Shown here: piece by piece, positions 62,664-64,000 of the stretch | Position numbering within the stretch: the first letter of the stretch is position 1 | Layout: the number at the start of each line of letters is the position of its first letter | Source of the DNA: Streptomyces sp. CB02923 | GTDB taxonomy: Bacteria; Actinomycetota; Actinomycetes; Streptomycetales; Streptomycetaceae | Assembly (NCBI RefSeq): GCF_001905005.1 | Contig: NZ_LWKZ01000001.1 | Coordinates: forward strand, 1,243,775-1,307,774 | Reading direction: 5' to 3' | DNA length: 64,000 nucleotides | Made by a program: the position numbers and the translations under genes | Notes under the pieces: generated by a model | The model's input: only the letters and a program-made list of their open reading frames with translations | Database searches by the model: none | What the model was told of the DNA's origin: nothing

Positions 62664-62707
62664 CGCTGGGGCGGCACCCCCCTGGGAGAGGGAGTGCCGC
62701 CCCAGCG
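62664..62707 (-). terminator. Terminator after groEL
   Basis: 13-bp perfect arms CGCTGGGGCGGCA / TGCCGCCCCAGCG, loop partly paired, about 27 nt beyond the groEL stop. Confidence 0.8.
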
Positions 62708-62733
62708 ATCTGAGGACAGATGATCCGGGAGGA

Positions 62734-64000
<1,267 letters not shown>

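Overview
The window is 64 kb of very GC-rich chromosome from a Streptomyces-type actinomycete. The evidence is the strong G/C bias at third codon positions, many GTG starts, TANNNT -10 boxes lying directly in front of start codons, a futalosine menaquinone pathway pair, a GroEL ending in a GGM-rich tail, and Streptomyces-typical DUF families (DUF2530, DUF2771, DUF3027, DUF4031). It looks like core chromosome. I see no tRNA, rRNA, CRISPR array, prophage or transposase gene.

Layout. 1-11.2 kb: the start of an EamA exporter, a two-domain FAD/Fe-S oxidoreductase, a berberine-bridge-type flavoenzyme divergent from a WYL regulator, serC, and a DrrAB-type ABC exporter divergent from its TetR regulator. 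11.2-21.4 kb: a repeat-rich 612-bp gap, an SGNH hydrolase, an aldo/keto reductase, thpR, a MarR-MFS pair, a purine permease and a CtpE-like P-type ATPase. 21.5-26.5 kb: a sacsin-type HSP90-fold ATPase and a DUF3027 protein, separated by 812 bp of structured non-coding DNA. 26.8-31 kb: an MFS-like protein, a DUF2771 lipoprotein, mqnB-mqnD and a cold-shock protein. 31-36.4 kb: a HAD phosphatase divergent from a complete iron-siderophore ABC importer. 36.5-49 kb: a repeat-containing membrane protein, a helicase-associated WYL protein, Nudix, a secreted two-repeat protein, XPB helicase, a GT87 mannosyltransferase and HelD. 49-58 kb: cutC, an HD protein, a CtaG/DUF2243 pair, a Cmx-type MFS pump, and a MurNAc utilisation cluster (RpiR regulator, murQ, PTS EIIBC). 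58-64 kb: an epoxide-hydrolase-like enzyme divergent from a CGNR regulator, an alanine/sodium symporter, an SDR protein and the 3' part of groEL.

The most unusual region is 24.9-25.4 kb. Two 69-bp copies of one sequence (64/69 identical) lie in inverted orientation, and each is enclosed by its own long stem. The stem sequences differ between copies but both still pair. Every C.A mismatch becomes G.U on one particular strand of each copy, which predicts two divergently transcribed structured RNAs of an unrecognised type. Mini-hairpins with GNA triloops lie between and beside them.

Other points of note are paired operators between the CGNR regulator and its neighbour, a MurR/RpiR operator overlapping a leaderless promoter, a set of leaderless starts with constant spacing, an SDR protein whose catalytic Tyr is His, and an SGNH hydrolase lacking the block III Asn. 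All functional calls come from reading motifs; no database search was run.
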